63,636 nucleotides of DNA from Phoronis australis (lineage: Eukaryota; Phoronida; Phoronidae): assembly GCA_002633005.1 (NCBI GenBank), contig NMRA01000990.1:13086-76721 (forward strand), given 5' to 3'. Positions 1 through 11,000 of the stretch are shown here, piece after piece. The notes under the pieces were generated by a model. The model searched no databases. It was not told the DNA's origin and worked only from the letters and a program-made list of their open reading frames with translations. A program made the translations under genes and the position numbers. The first letter of the stretch is position 1; each line of letters starts with the position of its first letter.

Positions 1-1363
1 CTTCCAAAAAATCTAGAGGTCGCTGCGATTCAACGCTGAATGCGGGTATGTGAGACGGTGGAGCAGGTAACTGAATTGTGGTATAATATTGATCTGCCTG
101 TGACGTCACTCCAACTAATCCAGAGGAAATCTAACCACGAGAAAAGCGGTGGAAAAATACGCCGTTCTTCACCCCAGAGTCGATTTTCAAACATCACCCC
201 CGTTATCAATTTATAGTTTTCAAGTTTTGTCCAAACGGCTGACTGGATAAAATTGACAAAGTTTGATGCAGTAGTAATAGTGTGCAACGGAATCGAGATT
301 TTTCTTCTGAAGTTATCCTGTAGAGCTCAAAACCAAAGGTGTTTAGTCACATGTTTTGTCTACTGAGGTAATACACTGTTTACAGCTCCCGTGTGATTTC
401 TGTGCGTATTTCAACACTTCAAGTTGTCTCATTTTTTCCGAGTCATATTCATTGTGTTGTTGTTTTATACTTTCAACTGAATGTACGTTTTGTCGGATAA
501 CTTTTCTCAGAACCGAAAATAGACCTACAAAACCTGTAACAGTAACACAGTCAACCGCTAGAGTGTGCGTGCTACAGACGTACAAAGATGAAGCTTTAGT
601 CTCCGTACTGTGTCTCGAACACGTCACTTAAGGTTGTAATAGCGTGTTTTTATGTTCATTTTTCGGGTAACGTCGTCGCGTTCTAAGGTTCATACATGTG
701 CTAGCCGTTACCCGTGCTTTCACATGTAGCAGCAAATGGGAAGGGAAATGGATAGACCTACACCATGATTACATGAAGTGAGTGAACATTAATTAGTGTT
801 CATCGATTGGACGAGTCACTAGACCTACGCCATGATTACATGAAGTGAGTGGACATTAATTANGGTCGTCTACGCTAGGCGACCACTTAGCCGACCCAAG
901 TGCCGACCACAGAGGCGACTCAGTAGACGGCTCCTAGCCCACCGTTGTTGGTCGGCTGCTGGTCGGCTAGACGACCGGTCGACGGCCGGTCGTCGACCAA
1001 TTTCCGACCGGTCGGCCAAAAATTCGTGATGTGTGCTGTATAGAAAACAATAGGAATTTCAAATATTACGCGTTAATTATTTGATTGTGAAATGAACACA
1101 TAAAAACTGTGCCATGTTTTATTAGGGTAGCGATGACATATTACCATACTTAGTTATGTGATATTAGTTTCCCAAAACCGAGACTTTCACGAGATTGTAA
1201 TTGTAATGGTAACTGGTTTTCTGATGGTTTCCAGCACACCGGACGGAAGACCCATGCTTGCTTGTAAACTAGTACTTCATTTGCATATTCGCAATTTAAT
1301 GAGACGTAGCATAGTTAATGTCTAATTTTCCCAAGTTCATTCCATGTTCCAAATCTGCTTCAG
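1..1363. other. Non-coding start of window (probable intron)
   Basis: I see no exon here. Because the first recognisable exon at 1364 begins in mid-protein, this stretch is probably intron of the leucine-rich-repeat gene whose earlier exons lie outside the window. It contains a short direct repeat (about 755-798 and 820-862), a single N at 863 and a GGTCG-rich element (864-1040). Confidence 0.5.
864..1040 (+). repeat. GGTCG/CGACC-rich structured repeat, copy 1
   Basis: This GC-rich block in AT-rich surroundings is built from interleaved GGTCG and CGACC pentamers and the palindromes GACCGGTC and GTCGAC, so it could fold into several hairpins. A near-identical copy lies in inverted orientation at 50257-50433. 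Homology in both ends at GTGTGCTGTA, where the flanking sequences diverge, which marks an element boundary. It starts directly after the single N at 863. I know no family that it belongs to. Confidence 0.75.
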
Positions 1364-1515
1364 TGGAGAGAGAGCATAGCAGAACTTGACCTTGGCTGGA
1401 ACACAAGCTCTGAACAAGATATGATAAAGGTTGTTGATGAACTGTGCAAGTCACATGACAGTCAGCTGACTACGTTAAACTTGTGTGGGACGGCCATTAC
1501 AGAAGATGGAGTCAG
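1364..1515 (+). CDS. Leucine-rich-repeat exon of an F-box/LRR protein (FBXL6-like), penultimate exon
   Basis: The exon is bounded by a CAG acceptor and a GTGATG donor and is open in one frame. It encodes a ribonuclease-inhibitor-like leucine-rich-repeat segment: IAELDLGWN near the start and LTTLNLCGTAITEDGVR at the end, the LxxLxLxxxxIT pattern of FBXL-type repeats. It ends in phase 2, which matches the acceptor at 2104. No F-box is visible, since that would lie upstream of the window. FBXL proteins use the LRR fan to present substrates to an SCF ubiquitin ligase. The FBXL6 assignment rests mainly on the C-terminal exon and is tentative; the LRR call is firmer. Confidence 0.75.
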
Positions 1516-2103
1516 GTGATGATTTTGTCAATACGTGTTTGTGTAAATGACACATGGTCAGACTTAATTAAATGTATCCTTCGAAAGTTGTCCAATGAAT
1601 AATTTTGAAAAGACTGAGACTTGAAATACCAAGTTGCTTAATGTCTTCGCCTGCTGGGGTCATTTTGATTCCGTTAAGGCAAACATGATTAGAAAATATG
1701 AATCTGTGACACGTCTCATGTTGAACGTAATGTTTCCTTTGTAAAGTGATCAGGATTAAAGGTAAAACTGATTGAGAAATCCCTGTTTTTTATAGAATTT
1801 TATTGTGATATTCGATCGCTATTATCAAACGGCTGACTTGTTTGTTGTGTAACATTTACTATATCATATAGGCTGATATTTTTTCAGTGTCAAATTCACA
1901 AAAAATCATGGTATGGTTTCTATTCGGACATTGAAAGGTTGTGCTGCAAGAACATTAGACTTTTCAAGACTGGGACTTATGTGATGATTTGTTGAGTTAA
2001 GTCATGTTTTAGAAACACTTTTCATTATACATATTTGTCACTTTTATTTGATACAGCTTCTCAAATAGAGAAGTCAAAAATCACATTTCACATTTATTTC
2101 CAG

Positions 2104-2242
2104 ACGTCTGTTGGTCACGTGTAGCAGACTTAATCGTCTGGATCTGTCTTCATGTCGTGGATTGCCGCGAGGTATGAAGAGTCTCTACTGCGGGGATGAC
2201 CTTAAACGTCTTCGTGAAATTTTGGCAGAAGTCATCAGCTGA
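2104..2242 (+). CDS. Terminal exon of the F-box/LRR (FBXL6-like) protein
   Basis: The exon begins after a TTTCCAG acceptor and continues the phase-2 junction from 1515. It encodes a last repeat (RLNRLDLSSCRGLPRGMKS) and a short helical tail ending in EVIS and a TGA. The LDLSSCRxLPRG motif recalls the C-terminus of FBXL6 proteins as I remember that family, without a search. The stop codon lies within CAGCTGATAGATCC, which looks like a degenerate first unit of the minisatellite that follows. Intron 1516-2103 shows no other coding signal. Confidence 0.75.
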
Positions 2243-2276
2243 TAGATCCACCATGATTCGAATTAACGATTCACAT

Positions 2277-2586
2277 CAGCTGAAGGGTCCATCACTATGA
2301 TCCCAGCTGAAGGGTCTATCATAATGATCCCAGCTGAAGGATCCATCACCATGTTCCAGCTGAAGGGTCTATCATAATGATCCCAGCTGAAGGATCCATC
2401 ACCCTAATCCCAGCTGAAGGGTCTGTCACCATGATCCCAGAGGAATTGTCCATCACCATGATCCCAGCTGAAGGGTCTGTCACCATGATCCCAGCTGAAG
2501 GGTCCATCACCACGATCCCAGCTGAAGGATCCATCACCATGATCCCAGCTCAAGGGTCCTTCCCCATGATTCCAGCTGAAGGGTCC
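2277..2586 (+). repeat. 27-bp minisatellite in the 3' UTR, about 11.5 units
   Basis: Tandem units have the form CAGCTGAAGG-RTCYATCACC-ATGATCC. The CAGCTG core recurs at 2277, 2304, 2331 and then 2357 (one base lost), and onward to about 2586. Since 27 is a multiple of three and the unit lacks stops in some frames, both strands show long spurious open frames of a 9-residue repeat (MIPAEGSIT on +). The array starts 35 bases after the stop codon of the LRR gene, so the frames are not evidence of protein. Confidence 0.95.
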
Positions 2587-3207
2587 GAACTACCAAATCT
2601 TGTAATGGGATATTATTCATCCCAAGCTCTGTTTCTTATCAGTGTTATATCTGTACCCAAGTAATGACAACAGTGAGGACTGAACTTGCAACTATGTGTA
2701 ACAGACTTTTGGTTGTCTGGTTGGTCGTAGTTGCCTTGATGACTGGTTGTCATAGAGACAGTCAACTATATGTGTCCATTTATAAACCTGGATGTTTTCC
2801 TGGAAGGATTTGGTGGTTGTGTTTTTCTATGGGAAATGGGCTTTCCACAGCGTGCTTAATTGTTATGTTTGCAGACGAGAATCTTTGGCATGGAGGTCCA
2901 TCGCGAGGATATTGAAGTTGGAATTGAAACCCATGATCATGACGTCATCAAAACATTTTTCATCTTGTGAGGTATGCAAGGAGCAGACACTGGAACAATA
3001 CCCCAATAATTATAAAAAATATTCTGAAATTCCGCAAGTGTACAAGAAAATTAATATTTTTCTATATGGAAGTCGAGAACTCAAAACAAATGAAAATAAG
3101 GTTTTATTCGAAATAGTATCAAAATTTCTTCATGATATTAAATCTCTTTGTGTATGAAAATGATTTATTTACTTTCGTAATCATATGTCATTGTAATCTT
3201 AACAGTT

Positions 3208-3292
3208 TTTTATTTATGTATTTGTGTAAAATAATTGTATACAGATTTCTTTTTATGTATCTGTGTAAAATAATAGTATATAGATTTCTTTG
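3208..3292 (+). repeat. Two-copy 39-bp AT-rich tandem repeat
   Basis: Two adjacent units of TTATGTATYTGTGTAAAATAA plus about 18 bases are nearly identical. They lie in the probable 3' UTR or flank of the LRR gene, and the open frame across them is not considered coding. Confidence 0.7.
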
Positions 3293-3365
3293 TACTTTTT
3301 TACCCAGATATAATGCCTCTTGGCACTTTCTGTGTTATGTAAATTCATTTATTCGGAGATTTCGT

Positions 3366-3371
3366 AATAAA
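3366..3371 (+). terminator. Candidate poly(A) signal AATAAA of the LRR gene
   Basis: This AATAAA lies about 1.1 kb after the stop codon at 2242, with the minisatellite between. Other AT-rich alternatives exist in this flank, so the assignment is weak. Confidence 0.25.
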
Positions 3372-3419
3372 CATAAAAAACATTGTTCAGAGGTAGCTGG
3401 GAGTTACGCATTTTGAAGA

Positions 3420-6018
3420 GGGTTGCCACAAAATCCTGTCTGTACTTGACACGTGTATTGAATATGTGAAAATAGTTTTAAATATTCTTTGACTCTTAAA
3501 GCTGGGATTGATGTTACAACAGTTATTCAAATGGTATCACCTTATCAACCACTGACTTGTGTTTTAACTCAGATACCTTTGATGATTTTACAGTAGTCAG
3601 TACACTGACATTGCAGAGGTTATTAGTTGGTTGTTTGATGCTTAAGTGTGTCTTTATATAGAGACTTCTTATTCAAAGGTCCCTGTGTACTGAGCTACAC
3701 TTCTGACAGTGTTATTCACTGTTGCCTAGCAACTATAGGATGTCTTCAGGAAGTTTGCCTATGCAATTGTATTTAGAAGGGGTTGATGGTGGTGTGTAAC
3801 TGGTGAATCAACATTTCTTCAAGATCATTCTGTATGTAGTAGTGCAAAACTAACTGTGAACTCTCTTGTATGGAGTATTATGAACTTCAAACGAACCTTC
3901 TTGAAATAGTTTTGTAAATATCCTGTGACACATAACCTGACACATTGTAGTTGAGACAGACGTTATTAGTGACGTCTGGTGGATACAGATGGTATTAGAG
4001 GCGAAGTCTGGGCATGGAAAGAACTGGGCGATTGGTTGTTTTTAGAGACCTGTGAGTCTAAACAAGTTGTATTATCACCACAAGTGTCGCTGCTCACGGT
4101 CCCGGGTAGTGACGAAGTATTGCATTCTAAACCCACTGCAACCATGATTTGGGAAAGGAACAAGTTATAATCAGTTGTGGCCAGTTGTTTGAAACGAAAG
4201 TATCTCTCTTTGATATAAAGAGGGCTTATGTAGCTGATGGGTTTGTTCACGTTGAGTTGTCTAAAATAAAATGTACAAAATTATTAATACGTTTTTGCGT
4301 ATATTTACAGCTCAAATCTACAAAATTCAAGTAACCCCTAAGCCTTCCATATATGCTTTTAGGCCATGTTTGTGGGGGTGAAAATAAAATGGAGCTCAAC
4401 TTATGTATGGTCCGGTTTAATCCACGGTATTACCACCTGCAGTGAAATGCTCCACCCCCGAAACATGAACCAAAATAATGGTTGTCAAAAATGGTACTGC
4501 TGCGAAGGGCGTTAATGCCCAGGTTATTTAAAGGATCAGAGTTAAAACCGAGTGTGTCGCGTTTTGTACTTCCGTTTAATGATTGATTTTTTGCGTCCAC
4601 AAAAATGTGCTGGCATGTCGTCCGGTACAAGTGAAGATTCACCGTATGACAGCGATGCTTTAGCAGAAGTTTTAACCAGGACCGAAGCGCTTCAATTCTT
4701 TTGGCCCTTTCAGTTTTCGGCAAAACATTCATTTTCCTACAAATTTTGTTAATACTGCATTGGGTAAATGGTTCAGCTTCTAGCGAAACTGACTAATTCC
4801 AAAACCGTCTCGCACTAATTCGATCATATTTCACTGTGGCTGCCTTACAAACGTGTACTCAGGCAAGTGTCAGTCTCATGTCATCACTGTCTAAATCTAT
4901 CGCTGGTAATCAACACTGTGACGCCAAGTACGTAAGACATGGTCGGGACGGTACTGCGACACATATTTTCGTGGATATATGGTATTCACATTATATGGGC
5001 TTGATTTTTAAGCATACATGCAATGTTTTGAAGGAAAGGCTGAAGCACTGAATTCAATCATAGATATCACCTATTATATTTTCTAAGAAATCGATTTCAT
5101 TCAAGCAATGTTACATGAGACCGATAGTGAACAGCTTTTTGGGAAGTATCCAGTGGATCTTTTTATGTCATTTTTAGAAAAAATAGGGTTCGTTGACTAT
5201 CCCAGACATATTTTTCGCTTATTTACAGCTTTTCGTAATTTAATTAATTACTCGTCGTCTATCCGGAAGTGACGTTTTGGGATGCAGGAATTTCGAGCTA
5301 ATTTCTTTTCAACTAAGGCATTATACATTTCTTTCTACTGCATTTGACCCTGCCGTGACACAAAGTAGCTTACGGTAATCAGCTTTTTTTGAAAGTGAAA
5401 ACTAAGAAAGCCAGCTTAGCTGTTTGAAGACTACATCGACGTCGACATACCATTACGGCTCTAATCTCCGACAACTGGGCTGTGCTGCTAAAAAGAAAGT
5501 TAACTTATAACATATTTGAACATAAAACCAATAGCATTCCTGAGTTTCTTGTCAAATGATGATCATGTTTAGTTTTTGAATCACCAAAATCGCCAACTAC
5601 AACCGAAATTAAGACAGTTCATTCCGCCAGGTTTCGGCAGTAACCTTTAGTGTAGCCTGGGAGATAATTGGCCTTCCTATTATAGTACGGGAAAAAAGAC
5701 TGTGCCAGGCAGTTCCCAAAGAAACACGTTCAAAACCCCTCACGTCCGGAAAAGTTGCTGAACGACAGTACGCCGTCATGCACTTGCCCGGTGTTCAGCT
5801 CCCCGTTCCAAAATTTCTTACATCCCGTCCAGCAAGAAAAAATGTAACACCTCGAATCTAAATAGAGGGCCGCTGCAGTGCTTGGAACCAGGTTCCTAGC
5901 TGCATGAGACCAAGGCGGTGCCGAAACGGGCGCAACGAAGGCCTCAGTAGTGGAGCGGGGAGACGGGTTTGTGTGCCGCGTACGGCCCGGGAATGAGCGT
6001 ATGATGCACTAAATAGAA
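3420..6018. other. Intergenic DNA, no gene recognised
   Basis: No exon or RNA gene is recognisable. Opposing short open frames at 4430-4752 (an acidic SSGTSEDSPYDSDA stretch on +, a basic one on -) match no family I know. A repeat at 5159-5311 has a second copy at 53063-53218. Confidence 0.5.
5159..5311 (+). repeat. Interspersed repeat, copy 1 (partner at 53063-53218)
   Basis: This block contains TATCCCAGACATATTTTTC, TTTTCGTAATTTAATT and CCGGAAGTGACGTTTTGGGA. It recurs in the same orientation at 53063-53218 with scattered substitutions. It is probably a non-autonomous transposon; no open frame or clear termini are visible. Confidence 0.8.
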
Positions 6019-6022
6019 TTAA

Positions 6023-7690
6023 AGGAGCATGCCACCCAAAAAACAACCTAATTTGCATCAATTTAGATAGAGTAGTTCTACTCCATAACGACACGTACGG
6101 TTGCGTTACCTGACACCTGACGGCAGACGGAGGTGTTGAAATTATCCAATGACGTCATCGGCTTCACACGCAGTCTGTTCAGCAGTTCACAACACGGGTT
6201 ACTATCGCTTGAAGTCATCGTTTAACACCAATAAATCATCAAAATTCGATGTAAAACCCTTAAAAACACACCGAATTCTTTTAAAAACATGTTGTTTTAT
6301 TTTCCTCTTAGGGATTTATTGGTATTTGGACACACCGTAGCCTACAAAGTTCCGCAGGCCCATCCGTAGCAGGATTTTGGGATCGGACTAGATGATTCCC
6401 AAGTATTTTCCGTGAGATACAGACAGGAAAACCTAGATCTGTATTGTTTAGACTTGTGATTTTTTGAGTTCTAAACACAAAACACTTGTTAGCCTGGTCA
6501 GTGGCTCGGAGCACGATCAGGCCCGTCGCCGGGATTGACTTGTTATCCCCGCCAGTGGCTCGGNCCGCCAGTGGCTCGGAAACTGATCAGACATCACGAA
6601 CATAAACCAGCCAAAGTTCAATGGAAACTAAACTCCCAGTCAAGAAAATACTATACTAGTGAGCCAAAGTAATGTGCACCTGATTATGTTGGTGAAATAG
6701 CCACGAAACTGCAAATCTACTTAATCGTCGGGTGCCGCAAATTCACCGGGTTTCCCTTTGTCCACTCACAGCACCGTCAGGGCAGAAGTTGTACATTGAC
6801 AATCAGTATTTGAGTAATATAAATGTAAATAAAGATTACCATAACACCTGGCCGTGGGATGGAAATTGAGTTGTTTAACAACAGTCTCTGCCAGCAAACA
6901 CTAAATTACCATGAGCTCACACGGCCTAGGAGTCCCGTCAATTAGCTTTATTGCACCTAAAGCCGGTAACGCAGTGATCTATTCATTGCTTGCTGCTCAA
7001 ATCATTTGCACTCACGAACACTTCAAAGGCATTACAAATTGCATGTAATGATACAGACTTTGTTTCAGTTTTATGTAAGTATTGGTTAGGGTGAGAATAA
7101 TTCATTTTGAAACAGAACGCTCAGTAATAAACGCCAACATGGTAACTCGCAACCACTACTTAGGACGAGCTAGAGCTCATCAGTCCCGACTTCGCAGGTG
7201 GATCGTTAAGTTTTACAGGGTATCAATTCGAACAGGAATACAGTGATGAAGAAATACTAAAAAGGCGCCGTGAACAAGCTCAGACAACGGAACGTATGGA
7301 GTTATTTGGTAAGCCGGCATTCGTCAGGCACGGTCAACTCGTCCGCAGGCCAAAGACACGGAGATGTTTCACGGCCTCACACTTGCTATTTACAGCGTAC
7401 ATTTAATTCTTCACTACCATGAGCCACTTCCTAAGCATTTCGGACTCTCGAGGAAGTAAAAAAGTTATACCTGCTTTCCTCGCAGATGCTTAGTTCGGAC
7501 AAGCGGAAACGATGCACCGCAACATTCACTCTGCACATGAACCACTGACGTCGCTAGCGTCGTTTCTCACCTTCCTCACAGGTTAACGCGACACCTCTTG
7601 GCAAAGTAAGGTTGACGGTATGCGAGGCGATGTGGATATAGACCGATTAAGACGGCTAAAAAGACTAATTAAATCGGGTGGCATTCTCCT
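6023..7690 (+). mobile_element. DNA transposon with TTAA target sites (Kolobok/piggyBac-type), degraded
   Basis: The left end is TTAA (6019-6022) followed by AGGAGCATGCCACCC. The right end is GGGTGGCATTCTCCT followed by TTAA (7691-7694). The 15-bp terminal inverted repeats match at 14 positions and the TTAA flanks are identical, which is the signature of Kolobok and piggyBac superfamilies. Inside is one likely exon (7219-7308) on + and no intact transposase. A single N at 6564, flanked by the same 15 bases on both sides, is a probable contig join, so the 1668-bp length is approximate. A related terminus lies at the right window edge (63565 onward). The element ends about 320 bp before the start codon of the ankyrin-peptidase gene. 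Confidence 0.75.
7219..7308 (+). pseudogene. Transposon-borne exon resembling a P2X7-like (ballast) domain protein
   Basis: This short segment lies between a TTTTACAG acceptor and a GGTAAGC donor. Reading from 7221 it is open and encodes YQFEQEYSDEEILKRRREQ followed by AQTTERMELF. The GYQFEPEYSxEE motif with a charged helix is typical, as I remember them, of invertebrate proteins that carry the cysteine-rich P2X7 intracellular (ballast) domain, often in multi-copy and transposon-like contexts. The Cys-rich part is not seen here. It lies wholly inside the TTAA-flanked element, so I treat it as transposon cargo or a remnant. Similarity is by eye only. Confidence 0.4.
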
Positions 7691-7902
7691 TTAAGTATAG
7701 TATTAAGATGTCTATGATAACAACACAGTGCCGGTGTCACTGGTATTGGTGAAAGTTGCATTTAAAGCTGTGCAGTTTAACACTAAATTCAAAATAGGAT
7801 CGCTTGCGCAGAGTATACAATTGTTATGATCAAACTGTAGGCCTATTGTCAGACAAAAGCCTAACCTGCCACCTGTTGGCTGTCAACAACCTATTTAACC
7901 AA

Positions 7903-7909
7903 TGACTCA
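7903..7909 (+). promoter_or_regulatory. AP-1-type TGACTCA site upstream of the ankyrin-peptidase start
   Basis: A perfect TGACTCA lies 104 bp before the proposed ATG, next to CTATTTAA and a TTCTGGAA motif. Such short motifs occur by chance, so this is a pointer rather than a promoter call. Confidence 0.2.
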
Positions 7910-8012
7910 TCGAAACTTCTGGAATTACCCACTCAGGAGTACTTTCAGTTCGCTGCGTAAAATTCACTCGACGAAGAAGAACCATAGGGATTCTAACGAC
8001 CTGACATAGACC

Positions 8013-8069
8013 ATGGCATCTAACAAGGAATCATGTCGTTTACAACTCGATGAGGCAGAATTGAGAAAG
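8013..8069 (+). CDS. Ankyrin-peptidase gene, proposed exon 1 (start codon)
   Basis: ATG sits in a strong context (GACCATGGC) and opens a 19-codon exon MASNKESCRLQLDEAELRK ending at a GTGAGA donor in phase 0. The frame continues naturally into the helical exon 2. Linking it to exons more than 12 kb away is inference; it could instead be the first exon of another, unseen gene. Confidence 0.5.
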
Positions 8070-11000
8070 GTGAGAGTTTTCTCAGAAATCATTTCATCTT
8101 TTCGCCGCTCCCCTGTCGTAGCCACATCTTGTATGCTGAATATGTTTATTTAGGGCGGGCTCTTGAAGTTTGATCTTTGTTTAACCCGCGGCGTTATGTC
8201 GGCGATCAGTGTGACTTTACAATCAACTTAATGGTTTGTTAAGTTAATGAACGTTTTGAGACCCACATTCATGTCAATGTTGTTGGCAAAAGACATTTTA
8301 AGTTATAACCCTTGTACTGTCGCAAAATGGCTTAGTTCAGTCGCACTAGGAATTTCCCAACATCATCGCAGAGGAGGGGCGGAGTCTGGGTGAGTACCAC
8401 TTCATAGAAAATAATAAAAGTCTACCTCTGCACGTTTGGCTGCTTGCATGCCTTTTGACAGTGGACATTTATAAAACTCGATTGTTGGCACAGACCAAAC
8501 CAGTGTTGTCACACCAAACCAACCATCAACCACTCCCTTCCTCAAGCCTGACATTTTATTTTTTCCACCGGTTTATGTACTTATTTCACAAGCTGGTCGC
8601 CATTTTTTGTCTTGTCTCAACTCAAAAATTCTATTTGGTTGCCAACGTGTGTTTAGAAGGTGTGGTTTGAGCTGTTATCGGATTTGTCTGGAAATAAAAA
8701 GATCAGTGTAGCCATCACCTGGACTCTGACTCCCCTCCATATTGTCATTGCAAATATAATGTCAGGCTGAAGATATCCTTGCATTCTAAACATGTAGATG
8801 GGAGAATAACTATATACGCATGTTACGGTAGTGGAGCGTTAACTCCTAGAGTATACGTTCACTTCTGGGTAAGACTGACTTCAGTGATGTCACAGTTTTC
8901 GCCAGGTGTATTCTAAACGAGACTGGTTCAAGGTGACCGTCAATATTAGTCACTAAGGTCGTGTTCTTCAAATAGCTTTGTCACCGAACGCCTTTTGTCA
9001 AGCTCAAGAAAAGCGCTGTGAATGTAGACTCACAAGTATTCACGGTTCATGGCATTTGTGCGTTGTTGAGTGTAGGTCTATGTGCGCATTTCATAGTGGA
9101 CCGTTAATTACTGCATTCTACGTTCACTTCTGAGAATACCAGCCTCAGTGCTCCTATATTTTCAGCTGGGTAAAGTTCGGTAATGCTATAGGACGCTAAA
9201 CAGCAAGACCTTAGTCACGAAGCATTGGTTAAGACAACCGTCTCTGTTGTCCCAAGGTCATGTTATATAAATAGCTTAACCATTGTTAAAGTCACTACCT
9301 TTTGACAGACCATACTAGCCAAGAAAAGCACTGAATGTAGACTCACTCCCGAGTACACACTGTCCATGGCAACAGTGTTTACAAGTGCACTGTCCCGGGG
9401 CGATATGTCAAATTGGCTGTTTTCTTTCAAATATGATGCTGTGTGCGTAGAACCTTATCTCTCTCTTACCGGGTCAAATGCATCAGGTTCATGTTTTGCG
9501 ATGTCTTAGTAGTTGCGCACGCGACATGTCTGTGCTATTTCTTTAGATCCTGGGGTGTGAGGAAGTTTTCAATGCAATGCGATTTATACCTGCTTACCAA
9601 TACATGTGACTTTTTTCACATTGTTAAAATCTATGCACGAAATATCCGGCGGGCAAATCACAATCGAGGTCCATATTCGGTGGCCACTTTTGATGAAAAA
9701 TGAAGGTTGTCATATTACTGTAAAAGCTGGGTTATTTTAAAGTACCATCATTCCAGATTTGTAATCTAAAATATTTTGCACAAGAACCACCGAATAAAAT
9801 TTTATGGCCTAATGCATCGCAGTTGAATATAGTGTATGTACACTACAACTTGTGGTCACAACCCACTTCTATCATGCAAAAACTCATAAGGTAGCTGTTA
9901 ATTTAATAAGTTATTGATCAAACTGAAGACGTATCACATACTAAATAAGAAAAAAAGTTATTACCGTGCTGATCAAGTTGTTCTTGATGATTGCATGTCT
10001 TAACACAGTATAATGAGAACTTCATCTCTTACAATATGATTCTTACACAAAGAAAAGGACAGGTAACTACTTTTTTCAAAAACCTTATTGGTGCTATAAG
10101 CCTAGTTTTCAACACATTCACCAGTTGGTCAAGCAAGTTAGGCCGAGTGTTAACTTGTAAACAGTAAAAAATGTTACTGGTTGGGGGGAGACGTACACTA
10201 CGCATAGTCACTCAACGTCAAATTTTGACGAAGTTACAAATGTATGGGATGATCTTGAATTTTGCACTGCCTCTACTAGTTGTTTTGTTGCAAGTTGTGT
10301 TGAGAGATACATGTAGAGAACCTGCCTCTGGAACATCAGTTGTCACATGACATGTTTTTTAGGATGTTACTAGCCAGTACCTGTGTGGCATTTTGTTTCC
10401 CACGTATTTAATAATGTCCATTGTTTTTGTTTTGTTTTGTCAGACTGGATGCATTTTGGAAATATCAGTATTGTTTATGAGAACAGCAATATGTAAAAAT
10501 ACTTGTGGGCAATACGTTATAGCACAGAGGTTGGAGGGCGTACGTACACTACATTTCAATGACTTGTCAGGTTTTTAAAAATACTTTGAATCTACTGAGA
10601 GTTAGTTCCCTTACCAAATCTATTCAAAGAGAAAAGAGCAAAAAGTACACCATAAATGTGTATATCTGTCTGTCATTCTTTGAAAACAGGCACATGTTAA
10701 AATATATGGGTACGTACATTACACAAATGCAAATATTTCACTCAAAACAAATGTATTTGCAATAAACACCCTTTTAACCTAACATGTTTAAGGAAGGAAA
10801 CTGTCCATGACCAATGTTGCTTACTTTCCAAGTGATATTTTAATTTCATGACATTTGTAAACATGGGGTACATACACTACAAAACGGGGTACATACACTG
10901 CATCACATGGTAACATAATGTTGTATGGCCAATTATTTTTTCTTTGGTGATAATAACCACCATGTTGTTATTTAAAAGGCAATAATTTCATTTGCAATGA

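Noticed and set aside
2346-2664. Open frames of a 9-residue repeat on both strands
   Set aside because: They are the 27-bp minisatellite read through; the array lies after the stop codon of the LRR gene and the frames arise from a unit length divisible by three.
4430-4752. Opposed open frames, one with SSGTSEDSPYDSDALAE
   Set aside because: Composition is gene-like, but splice context, domain match and conservation are lacking, so I only mention them under the intergenic interval.
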